NCBI GenBank assembly: GCA_947441055.1
Contig: CANETC010000010.1
Coordinates: 1 to 36,959 of the forward strand
From: Cytophagaceae bacterium
GTDB taxonomy: Bacteria; Bacteroidota; Bacteroidia; Cytophagales; Flexibacteraceae
Length of the DNA: 36,959 bases
Direction: 5' to 3'
The notes beneath the pieces were generated by a model that saw only the letters and a list, made by a program, of their open reading frames with translations, was not told the origin of the DNA and did not search any database. This document shows positions 8,238 through 16,172 of the stretch, one piece after another. A program made the position numbers and the translations under genes. Each line of letters starts with the position of its first letter. Position 1 is the stretch's first letter.

Positions 8238-11200
8238 GCGTTTGTTTGCTTTGGTTCCAAAACTGGATGCGGCAGAAAAACTTTGAAGGAACTTCCCTCA
8301 TTGAAAACGGAATCTACTTCAATTTGACCGTTCAGTTTTTCAACCACCTGCTTGGTGATGTAAAGACCAAGACCAGACCCGTAAGAATCCTCTGAAGCCC
8401 GGAAAAACATCTCAAAAATCCGGCCTAGGTATTCGGTATTAATCCCTTTTCCATTGTCGGCGACTTCAATGTTCACCCCTTCCTCATTCGTTTCAATCTT
8501 CACAAGAACAAAGGCATCTGCACCGGGACGATGGTATTTGATCGAATTTGAAATCAGGTTTTGAAACAGAATCGACATTCGGCTGTTGTCACTCAAAAAG
8601 GGCATCGAATCCTCGATTTCAACTTTGATTTCAACCCGGTCCGCATTTTCCATGAATTTCAGATTGTCCAAACATTCCTCAATTACTTCCCGGAAATCAA
8701 TTTGCTCCTTCTCCACTTCCATCCGGGTATTTCGGCTGAAATTGGTCAAGTCAAGAATGAAAGAGTCGAGCTTGTTGATGCTCTTTTCTGCAAGGTTGAT
8801 GTAGGCTGCTTTTTGAGTTTCAGCAGATTCCATTCTTATGAGGTTGAGTAGTCCAAGAACAGACCTCAGGGGCGCACGAAGGTCATGCGAAGCGCGGTAC
8901 ACAAAACTATCCAGTTCGAAATTGGTTTGTTTGAGTTTGATTTCTGCATCTTTTCGCTGGGTAATATCCCTGGAGTTTACCACCACACCCTGAACCGAAT
9001 TGTCGTCGAGCAGGTTGTTCATGACCGATTCTATGTATCGGATTTTACCCGAACCGTCCTTGATTTGATATTCAACGGTATAATCAATTTCTTTCTTGAG
9101 AATCGCTTTTTGAAAGGTTTCCTGGTAATTTTCGTAATCACTTTCTAATACAAGTTCTGACAAAGAATTTCCAATCAGGTCTTTTCCTGGATAACCGAGC
9201 ATCCTTTCAGTTGATTCTGATGTATAATTAATTCGACCATCTCGGTCCAGCAAGGTCACAATATCAGAAGAGTTCTGAACCAGTGAACGGAACCTTGCCT
9301 CGGATGAAGCGAGTTCCAGTTCAGCCTGTTTCCGCTCTGAAATATCAAGCGCGGTGAAACAGATGGAGGTCATTTTGTTTTCCTGGTCATAAACCGGCAG
9401 AAAGTTTATTTCAAGCCAAATCGGGCCAGTTGGGATGTCTTCAATATACTCTTCATATTTAACATACTCACCACCCGAAGCCATGGCAGAAACTTCAACA
9501 TACTGTGCAATTTTATCTTGTCCCCAATAGTCGGTTAGCGGCTCGCCAGCAACCAGTTTTTTGCCTGTGAGGTTGTCAATAAACTCAATGGCTTCCTTGT
9601 TGAAAGTTAAAATTCTGAATTCCAGGTCTAAAAGGATAAAGGTCTGGATGGTATTGTCGAAAATGGCCTTTAGGTAGTTCTCCGAAGTGCGAAGCGCCTT
9701 TTCCACTATCTTCTTTTGAGAAATATCACGGAATACATGAATCCTTCCAATGATGGCACCAATCGAGTCCTTCAGGTTTACTACACTTAGCTCTGCAATG
9801 CCGGTTTCGCCTCCTTTTTTCTGGAAATCAACTTCCGAAGTAAATTTGGCATCGTCTTCTTCTTGTGTATCAAAAGAATGATTGATCGCTTCTTCAATGC
9901 GCCATGGGTATTCGAAAATGGGCGTTTCAGAAACTTTCTTTCCCAAAATTTCTCCTTTTCTGAACCGGAAAAGGCGTTCTGCAGATGGACTCCATTCTGA
10001 AATCCGGTTTTCCTGGTCTGTAAGAACAATGGCATCCGAAATGTTCTCAAATGCCAAGGAGTGTTTGGTGAGTGTGTGGTAATTCTGTTCCCTTTCCACG
10101 GCGATGCCCGTGAGTTTGCACGCCATGCTTACCAACATGGTTTCTGCATGCGTGGGCTTATGCTGGGATTTGTGGAAGAGTGTTACAACTGCGAGAAGCT
10201 CATCATTTTGCCCCAAAACCGGGACACTCCAGCTGGACAGAATTCCAACCTGTTCCGCATCCACCAGTTTTTCTTTCCAGCTCGGATCGGTATTCAAATC
10301 TTGTGCAACTACCATGTCTTTTATGTCAGCTGCTGTTCCAATGGTGGTGCTGTTTTTACCTGGCGTTATTTTCTGAAAAGAGGCTGCAAAATTGAGCGGA
10401 AGCCTCGGGCCGCAGGCAAAAAAGAGTTGTTTACTTGCTTCTTCGTAAAGGTGGATTGCCGCCAGGGCTTCCGGCATAAACTGGTGGAGTTTTGCACAAA
10501 TTCGCTCCAGCACAATCGGAAGATTTTCTCCTTTTGCGATGAGCTCCATAATATCCTTTTGGTGGTTTATGATTCGCTCAGATTGCTTTTGCTGGGTAAT
10601 GTCGGTTGCATAAATGTTGATGTAATCGCCTTTCACCACATAAACAAACAAGAGCAGGAAATACCGATTACGAATATTGAGGCTGAGATTCAGTGTATTT
10701 TCAACCGGACTCAACCTGCTTAAGCGCTCTTTGATGTTGTTTGGAATGGAGTTGCCGTATTTTACTTTCCATTCATTGAGAAAAATGCTTGCCGCTTTGT
10801 TGGCATAAATAATTTCACCTCCGGTGGAAATCCGCAAAGTTGGGTGCGGTGCTTCTGCCGGGAATTTTGCCAGATTCTCAATCTGACGCTGGTCTTGTAC
10901 CGATTTGGTGATGTCCCGCATCACAGCAAGGTGACTTCCCGGAAGGTAGTTTGCCTTGGCATGATATTCTACATATTTGATGCTCAGGAAGCGGTCGATA
11001 AATTTATAACGGCCTTTGATTTCGCCTTCTGTCAGGAAGTTTTTCAAGTTGGACTGAAGCAGCATTCGCTCTTTGGGCTGTACAAACCTCGAGATATTTT
11101 GTTCTCTGAAATTTGGGCCTTCGATCGAAAAAAGTTCACATGCCACAGGATTGGCGTCTTTTATTTGACCATCGTTGTCGAAAATAACGATGGCATCCAT

Positions 11201-11638
11201 GGACTGCTCAAAAAGACTCCTGTAACGCGTTTCGCTGGCTTTTACCTGTTTTTCAAATGAGAATTTCTGAAGTACCGTTCGGATGGTAAGGTCCAGATCT
11301 CTTTCCTGAAAGGGCTTGAGCAGGTACCCGAAAGGATCCGATAATTTGGCCCGTTCGAAGGTTCTTTCATCGGCATAGGCTGTGAGGTAAATGACCGGCA
11401 CATCCATTTGCTGGTGGATGAGTTCAGCAGTTTCGATGCCGTCTATGTCCCCATCAATCATGATGTCCATGAGAATCAGGTCGATAGGTCCATTTTTGGT
11501 GGCAGCAATGGCATCTCTTCCGCTCGAGACGCTGGCAGCTACCTCATAATTCATATTGAGAAGCCTTAATTCCAGATCCTTTGCTATGATTTTCTCATCT
11601 TCAACAATCAGGATTCGGTGCTTTTTAACCTCAGTCAT
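8234..11638 (-). CDS. Soluble receiver-PAS-GAF-PAS histidine kinase
   Basis: A 1134-residue signalling protein with no membrane helix. In order: a receiver domain (1-120, Asp58 in LILMDIMIDGD), a PAS domain (about 135-250), a second degenerate PAS-like segment, a GAF domain (about 370-520, starting near ERICAKLHQFMPEAL), three more PAS domains (about 525-640, 650-770 and 780-900), a HisKA domain with His918 (SHDLRAPL) and a HATPase with DNGKGI and GSGLGLYI. The receiver at the front means it can take phosphate from another kinase. It uses the ATG at 11638; the track start at 11680 adds 14 unlikely residues. It lies 122 nt behind rsmG. Ligands and partners are unknown. Confidence 0.92.
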   Translation of the reverse strand: MTEVKKHRILIVEDEKIIAKDLELRLLNMNYEVAASVSSGRDAIAATKNGPIDLILMDIMIDGDIDGIETAELIHQQMDVPVIYLTAYADERTFERAKLSDPFGYLLKPFQERDLDLTIRTVLQKFSFEKQVKASETRYRSLFEQSMDAIVIFDNDGQIKDANPVACELFSIEGPNFREQNISRFVQPKERMLLQSNLKNFLTEGEIKGRYKFIDRFLSIKYVEYHAKANYLPGSHLAVMRDITKSVQDQRQIENLAKFPAEAPHPTLRISTGGEIIYANKAASIFLNEWKVKYGNSIPNNIKERLSRLSPVENTLNLSLNIRNRYFLLLFVYVVKGDYINIYATDITQQKQSERIINHQKDIMELIAKGENLPIVLERICAKLHQFMPEALAAIHLYEEASKQLFFACGPRLPLNFAASFQKITPGKNSTTIGTAADIKDMVVAQDLNTDPSWKEKLVDAEQVGILSSWSVPVLGQNDELLAVVTLFHKSQHKPTHAETMLVSMACKLTGIAVEREQNYHTLTKHSLAFENISDAIVLTDQENRISEWSPSAERLFRFRKGEILGKKVSETPIFEYPWRIEEAINHSFDTQEEDDAKFTSEVDFQKKGGETGIAELSVVNLKDSIGAIIGRIHVFRDISQKKIVEKALRTSENYLKAIFDNTIQTFILLDLEFRILTFNKEAIEFIDNLTGKKLVAGEPLTDYWGQDKIAQYVEVSAMASGGEYVKYEEYIEDIPTGPIWLEINFLPVYDQENKMTSICFTALDISERKQAELELASSEARFRSLVQNSSDIVTLLDRDGRINYTSESTERMLGYPGKDLIGNSLSELVLESDYENYQETFQKAILKKEIDYTVEYQIKDGSGKIRYIESVMNNLLDDNSVQGVVVNSRDITQRKDAEIKLKQTNFELDSFVYRASHDLRAPLRSVLGLLNLIRMESAETQKAAYINLAEKSINKLDSFILDLTNFSRNTRMEVEKEQIDFREVIEECLDNLKFMENADRVEIKVEIEDSMPFLSDNSRMSILFQNLISNSIKYHRPGADAFVLVKIETNEEGVNIEVADNGKGINTEYLGRIFEMFFRASEDSYGSGLGLYITKQVVEKLNGQIEVDSVFNEGSSFKVFLPHPVLEPKQTNA

Positions 11639-11760
11639 TTTTGATTCCCTTTTAATGGTCGGGCAAAGCCGATGCGGCATTTGGTATCCAATGCCAAAGT
11701 AAGGGCAATCAATCCATCAAAATGCTTGAATTTGAGGTGATTTCTGTATGTGGGATTGGC

Positions 11761-12396
11761 TTAATTCATTGGAATATGAACAATCCGCTTGGTCTCAAAA
11801 AAGGACTCCTGGATATAATCCTTCAGAAAGAAGGACTTGGGTCCAAGCTTGCCTACAACCTTAAGTTCTTCTTCTAAATCGCCTCCTTTCCACATGAGCA
11901 ATCCATTTCTAAGTTCATGTGCAAAGTGTTTTACAAATTTACCTTTGCTCCAGCGGACAAGTTCTTCTGCCGGCGCCACCGCGCGGGTGATTACAAAATC
12001 AAAAGGACCTTCAACATTTTCAGCCCTGGCATTGATGGCTTTCACATTTTTAAGGTTTAGCCTCTCAGCCAAATCTTCTACAACCTTAATTTTCTTACCA
12101 ATGGAGTCTACCAGAGTGAAATTGGATTCCGGAAACCAAATGGCGAGTGGAAGACCGGGAAATCCACCTCCGGTTCCCAAATCCATGATTTCTGTCATGG
12201 GCTTAAACTTAAAAAACAAGGCCAGCGAAAGGGAATGGAGAATATGTCTTTCGTAAAGATTCTCAAGGTCGCTGCGGGAAACCAGGTTTACCTTTTCATT
12301 CCATTCTACATAGCCTTCCCAAAGTTTTTCGATAAGGGCGAGTTTTTCGGATTCAGCGTCCGGAAAATATTTCTGGATGAGTTCTGTGTTTTTCAT
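11761..12396 (-). CDS. rsmG: 16S rRNA (guanine-N7)-methyltransferase RsmG
   Basis: A 211-residue S-adenosylmethionine-dependent methyltransferase that modifies G527 of 16S rRNA (formerly GidB). The N-terminal helical part holds the family signature WNEKVNLVSR and ERHILHSLSL. The SAM-binding loop is DLGTGGGFPGLPLA, followed by TLVDSIGKKIKVVEDL and VITRAVAP, all typical of RsmG. I use the ATG at 12396 (MKNTELIQKYFP); the TTG at 12405 in the track is less likely. It begins 9 nt after the preT stop codon, so the two are probably co-transcribed although their functions are unrelated. Confidence 0.96.
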   Translation of the reverse strand: MKNTELIQKYFPDAESEKLALIEKLWEGYVEWNEKVNLVSRSDLENLYERHILHSLSLALFFKFKPMTEIMDLGTGGGFPGLPLAIWFPESNFTLVDSIGKKIKVVEDLAERLNLKNVKAINARAENVEGPFDFVITRAVAPAEELVRWSKGKFVKHFAHELRNGLLMWKGGDLEEELKVVGKLGPKSFFLKDYIQESFFETKRIVHIPMN

Positions 12397-12405
12397 TTTG
12401 ATCAA

Positions 12406-13731
12406 TTAGCCTGCAATGGATTTTGCAATGGCTTTCGCCGCTTTTTTTCCGTTTGCTACGGCATTCACTACTTCTTGTCCACCACTTACAGCGTCACCTG
12501 CAGCATAATATTTTGGATTGCCGGTTTGAAAGGAATCTGAATCTGCGATGATGTTTCCTTTTGAATCCAGTTGTACACCTGAAATCAGGGCGAGAAATTC
12601 TCTTTGCTTCGATTGTCCTGTGGCTTTTATCACCAAATCAGCTGGCACGATAAATTCAGAGCCGGCAATCGATTCCAGTTTTCCGTTTGATTCTCTCGTA
12701 CGCACAAATTCTACGCCTTCAACCTTATCATTTCCGATAATCCGAAGCGGTGCAGCATTGAAAAGCGCTTTTACGCCCACCGATTTGGCGAGTTCATACT
12801 CAAAGTGGTAAGCGCCCATGGCCTCCTTTTCCCGACGGTATGCCAATGTAACATCAGCGGCGCCCATGCGGGCAGATTCTGAGGCAGCATCCATGGCGGT
12901 GTTTCCTGCACCAAGCACAATGACCTGGGCCGGAACTTTTTCATTTGCCTTGTTCATGCGCAGTTTTTCCACGAATTCAACCGCGCCTTCAACACCTTGT
13001 AATTCTTCTCCAGCAATGCCAAGGCTGGAAGTCCGCCCAAGTCCAATGCCAATAAAAATGGCATCATACTCTTTTTCTAATTGTTCGATGTCCTGAGAGG
13101 ATTGAATCGGATGATTGTATTGGATTTTGAATCCGAATTGTTTTTGGAGGTATTCAACTTCCGCCAGGGCTTCTTCATTTGTAATTTTATAGGGCGCAAC
13201 ACCATAAACAGTGAGGCCGCTACCAAGTGCCTTGGCTTCGAAAATGTCTACATCGAGGCCTAAACTGCGAAGTTCGCAGGCGCAAGAAATTCCTGCAGGA
13301 CCAGCACCTACGATGGCCACCTTGCCAGCAGTTTTGCCTGAAAGATTCGCAATCGGCATGCTTTCGCGTATGGCTTTTTCGGTGGCAAATGATTGAAGAC
13401 GGCCAATTTCTATCGCCGGAACGCCCTGGTGGTTGTACACGCAGGAGCCTTCGCAAAGGACTTCGGTCGGGCAAACTTTTCCACAGGCATGTCCAAAATA
13501 ATTTGATTCATAAATAGTGCGAGCGGCACCATTTACATTTCCAGAATTGATTTGCTTGATGAAAAGCGGAATATCGATTCCTGTCGGACAAGCAGTGACG
13601 CAAGGGGCATCATAGCAAAAAAGACAACGGGAACTTTCGAAATGCGCCTGATTGGCCGTCATCAGAGGTTTTATCTGGGCAAAGTTCTTATCGAAATCTG
13701 CTTCTGTGGCTGGAGTTTTAAATTCAGACAT
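12406..13731 (-). CDS. preT: NAD-dependent dihydropyrimidine dehydrogenase subunit PreT-like
   Basis: A 441-residue Fe-S flavoprotein of the GltD/PreT group. An N-terminal helical domain holds two cysteine clusters for 4Fe-4S centres (CLFCYDAPCVTACP and CGKVCPTEVLCEGSC). An FAD-binding Rossmann motif follows (VAIVGAGPAGISCACEL), then an NAD(P)-binding one (VIVLGAGNTAMDAASES) and the terminal FAD motif YAAGDAVSGGQEVVNAV. The N-terminal domain and length resemble E. coli PreT, which passes electrons from NADH to PreA to reduce uracil or thymine. The downstream pathway enzymes HydA and an amidase are 9 kb away, which supports this role. PreA is not adjacent and not in the window. A GltD-like electron-transfer role with another partner is the alternative. 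Confidence 0.85.
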   Translation of the reverse strand: MSEFKTPATEADFDKNFAQIKPLMTANQAHFESSRCLFCYDAPCVTACPTGIDIPLFIKQINSGNVNGAARTIYESNYFGHACGKVCPTEVLCEGSCVYNHQGVPAIEIGRLQSFATEKAIRESMPIANLSGKTAGKVAIVGAGPAGISCACELRSLGLDVDIFEAKALGSGLTVYGVAPYKITNEEALAEVEYLQKQFGFKIQYNHPIQSSQDIEQLEKEYDAIFIGIGLGRTSSLGIAGEELQGVEGAVEFVEKLRMNKANEKVPAQVIVLGAGNTAMDAASESARMGAADVTLAYRREKEAMGAYHFEYELAKSVGVKALFNAAPLRIIGNDKVEGVEFVRTRESNGKLESIAGSEFIVPADLVIKATGQSKQREFLALISGVQLDSKGNIIADSDSFQTGNPKYYAAGDAVSGGQEVVNAVANGKKAAKAIAKSIAG

Positions 13732-13957
13732 GTTTCTAACAATTCTAAATCCTGAAAATTTACAGGCGGTTTATGGGTGTTGTTTTCCTTCGGTAAAATC
13801 AACTGCTTATCTGCAATATTACCAAACACTTTCCCAAAACCAAGGTGGCATTGTTGTTTAGCGCTTATTTCAATACTTGGTCGCAACAGGATTGTATTTT
13901 TTTGAACTAATTTGCAGCCAATCAACAATTGCACTTCAAAACACCAATTATTTGAAA

Positions 13958-15589
13958 ATGGCCCAGATTAAGGAGGAAAAACCTGTAATTACCCTTGAGT
14001 CTCTTAACCAGGAACTCATCAGTAAGCGAGCTGAAACGAAGCTAGGCGGTGGCGCCAAGCGAATTGAAGCACACAAGAAAAAGGGCAAACTGACTGCAAG
14101 AGAAAGAATTGGTCTTTTGGTTGACAAGGATTCCAGCTTTATGGAACTCGGTCTTTTTACCGGAGATGGTATGTACGAAGAGGAGGGAGGATGCCCTTCC
14201 GGTGGTACAGTTGCCGGCATCGGATATGTGTGCGGTCGCATGTGTGTGATTGTGGCGAATGATGCCACCGTGAAAGCAGGCGCCTGGTTTCCAATCACAG
14301 CCAAGAAAAATCTGAGGGCACAGGAAGTTTCCATCGAAAACAACCTGCCCATTATTTATCTCGTGGATTCTGCCGGAATTTACCTCCCGCTTCAGGCAGA
14401 TGTTTTTGCCGATAAAGAACATTTTGGTCGGGTTTTCAGAAACAATTCCATCATGAGCAGCATGGGCATTGTGCAAATTGCCGCCATCATGGGTTCCTGT
14501 GTTGCAGGTGGCGCGTATCTGCCCATTATGAGCGACGAAGCCATGATTGTGGATGGTACCGGTTCGGTCTTTCTCGCCGGTTCATACCTTGTAAAATCAG
14601 CCATTGGAGAGGATGTGGACAATGAAACCCTCGGAGGTGCTACCACACATTGCGAGATTTCTGGCGTTACGGATTACAAACATCCCAATGACGAAGCCTG
14701 CCTTCAATCCATCCGAAATATTGTAGATAAAATGGGCGCTCGGCCACGTGCAGGATTTAGTCGTGTAGAACCAGTAGCACCGAAAGAATCCTGGGAAACC
14801 TTGCCTTCTGTTTTCTCGGTTGACCGTGCCAAACCGTATGACATGGGCGAAATTTTGAAGCGTTTGTGCGACAATTCTGAATGGGAGGAGTACAAGGAAT
14901 TGTATGGAAAAACACTCGTTTGCGCTTATGCCAGAATCGACGGATGGGCAGTTGGCATTGTGGCCAACCAGCGCAAAATGGTCAAAAGTAAAAAAGGCGA
15001 AATGCAGATGGGTGGTGTAATTTACTCTGATTCAGCGGATAAGGCAGCCCGGTTTATCATGAATTGCAACCAGAAGAGAATTCCGCTTTTGTTTATTCAG
15101 GATGTCTCCGGCTTTATGGTTGGCAGCCGTTCTGAGCATGGTGGTATTATTAAGGATGGCGCCAAACTGGTGAATGTGATGTCCAATTCTGTGGTGCCCA
15201 AGCTCACGCTTTATGTGGGCAATAGTTTTGGTGCTGGCAATTACGCCATGTGTGGCAAAGCGTATGATCCCCGTTTTCTGTTTGCCTGGCCCACTGCACA
15301 AGTGGCTGTAATGAGTGGCGCTGCTGCAGCCAATACCTTGCTTCAGATTGAAAAAGCCACGCTCAATGCAAAGGGAAAAACAATCGATCCCGATACGGAA
15401 AAATCGATGTTTCAAACCATCAAAGCCCGGTACGACAGGCAAACTTCGCCGTATTACGCGGCTGCCCGGCTTTGGATCGATGAACTAATTCTGCCATCGG
15501 AAACCCGCACCATGATTTCGATGGGACTGGAAGCGGCGGATCATGCGCCGGTTACCCGTGCCTTCAATCCGGGTGTTCTGCAGACCTGA
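13958..15589 (+). CDS. Acyl-CoA carboxylase, carboxyltransferase (beta) subunit, MCC-like
   Basis: A 543-residue carboxyltransferase subunit of a biotin-dependent acyl-CoA carboxylase, which moves carboxyl from biotin to an acyl-CoA. The crotonase-fold halves show GKLTARERIGLLVD, IVANDATVKAGAWFP, IYLVDSAGIYLPLQADVF, MGSCVAGGAYLPIMSDE and, in the second half, FIQDVSGFMVG and GNSFGAGNYAMCG. The DATVK and LP-QADVF segments are closest to methylcrotonyl-CoA carboxylase beta (leucine breakdown). A propionyl- or other acyl-CoA substrate is possible. I use the ATG at 13958 (MAQIKEEKP); the 27 residues before it in the track are not family-like. No biotin carboxylase subunit gene lies alongside. It is divergent from preT. 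Confidence 0.9.
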   Translation: MAQIKEEKPVITLESLNQELISKRAETKLGGGAKRIEAHKKKGKLTARERIGLLVDKDSSFMELGLFTGDGMYEEEGGCPSGGTVAGIGYVCGRMCVIVANDATVKAGAWFPITAKKNLRAQEVSIENNLPIIYLVDSAGIYLPLQADVFADKEHFGRVFRNNSIMSSMGIVQIAAIMGSCVAGGAYLPIMSDEAMIVDGTGSVFLAGSYLVKSAIGEDVDNETLGGATTHCEISGVTDYKHPNDEACLQSIRNIVDKMGARPRAGFSRVEPVAPKESWETLPSVFSVDRAKPYDMGEILKRLCDNSEWEEYKELYGKTLVCAYARIDGWAVGIVANQRKMVKSKKGEMQMGGVIYSDSADKAARFIMNCNQKRIPLLFIQDVSGFMVGSRSEHGGIIKDGAKLVNVMSNSVVPKLTLYVGNSFGAGNYAMCGKAYDPRFLFAWPTAQVAVMSGAAAANTLLQIEKATLNAKGKTIDPDTEKSMFQTIKARYDRQTSPYYAAARLWIDELILPSETRTMISMGLEAADHAPVTRAFNPGVLQT

Positions 15590-15647
15590 TTTTGTATTTT
15601 TTTAGAATGTATTAGGGCGGCCAATTCGGGCTGTTCAGGGCTCCGCT

Positions 15648-15700
15648 TTCGCTACGGTGTGCCTTTGGCCCACCAAGGCCCTTTCCATCCCGGCCGCGAG
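15648..15700. repeat. 53-bp dispersed repeat, copy 1
   Basis: It starts TTCGCTACGGTGTGCC and ends CGGCCGCGAG. It matches copy 2 at 51 of 53 positions. Inside is a hairpin, GCCTT(T)GG-CCCA-CC-AAGGC, with one bulged T. The richer GC content differs from the AT-rich flanks. It looks like an intergenic repeat family member. Confidence 0.85.
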
Positions 15701-15911
15701 GGAAAATCAGGGAGAGGACTCCATCCTGTCCAAACAGAGTTTAAATAAGGAGCCTTGAAATATTTTAATCATGGTAATCTACTAAACCAGTTTATGGCGC
15801 AAACGCTCTGCTTGTAATAACAAAAAAACTCCCCGCTACTGATAAAAATGAAAATCCGCGTTGCAGCGAGGCTTTGCCTTGATGAAACATTCGGATTTTC
15901 TTGATTTTTTC

Positions 15912-15937
15912 GTTCTTTTTGATCAAGCAAAAAGAAC
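15912..15937. repeat. 10-bp inverted repeat (hairpin)
   Basis: GTTCTTTTTG and CAAAAAGAAC are perfect inverted copies around a 6-nt ATCAAG loop. No clear T-run follows on either strand, so it is not an ordinary terminator. It lies between the two copies of the 53-bp repeat. Confidence 0.65.
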
Positions 15938-16039
15938 ATAAACAAAAGTAGGGTTGGCCATTTATTAAGCAGGTACCTGCCAAAAATGCAAACTGTTTTT
16001 TGTTTAAATTCTACTCGGCTTTCCCAGATTTTTTTTGAA

Positions 16040-16092
16040 TTCGCTACAGTGTGCCTTTGGCCCACCAAGGACCTTTCCATCCCGGCCGCGAG
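16040..16092. repeat. 53-bp dispersed repeat, copy 2
   Basis: It is in the same orientation as copy 1, 392 bp further on, differing by G/A at position 9 and C/A at position 32. The internal GCCTTTGG/CCAAGGC hairpin is conserved. It lies 80 bp from the gcvP stop. Confidence 0.85.
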
Positions 16093-16114
16093 TGAAACCT
16101 GTGGAGAAAGAGGC

Positions 16115-16146
16115 AAAAAAAATGGCGAATTTGATTTCGCCATTTT
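16115..16146 (-). terminator. Rho-independent terminator of gcvP
   Basis: An 11-bp perfect stem (AAAATGGCGAA/TTCGCCATTTT) with a 6-nt loop. On the minus strand it is followed by T, giving a run of eight T. It starts 27 nt after the gcvP stop codon. Confidence 0.9.
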
Positions 16147-16172
16147 CTGAAATTTAGTTTTTAATCCGACAA

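Larger units (their letters stand above)
15590..16172. other. 583-bp non-coding region with repeated elements
   Basis: No gene is supported between the carboxylase and gcvP stop codons. The region holds two near-identical copies of a 53-bp sequence, a 10-bp hairpin and the gcvP terminator, each listed separately. The 124-codon and 63-codon minus-strand ORFs run through the repeat and hairpin, are low-complexity (KKNEKIKKIRMFHQGKAS) and look like accidental frames through intergenic repeats. Confidence 0.7.

Noticed and set aside
10061-10723. 220-codon plus-strand ORF
   Set aside because: It is antisense to the GAF/PAS region of the large kinase, which has strong domain evidence. Its own translation is Cys/Phe-rich and unlike any family.
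15769-16143. 124-codon minus-strand ORF between the carboxylase and gcvP
   Set aside because: It runs through the second 53-bp repeat, a hairpin and the gcvP terminator, and its translation is low-complexity.
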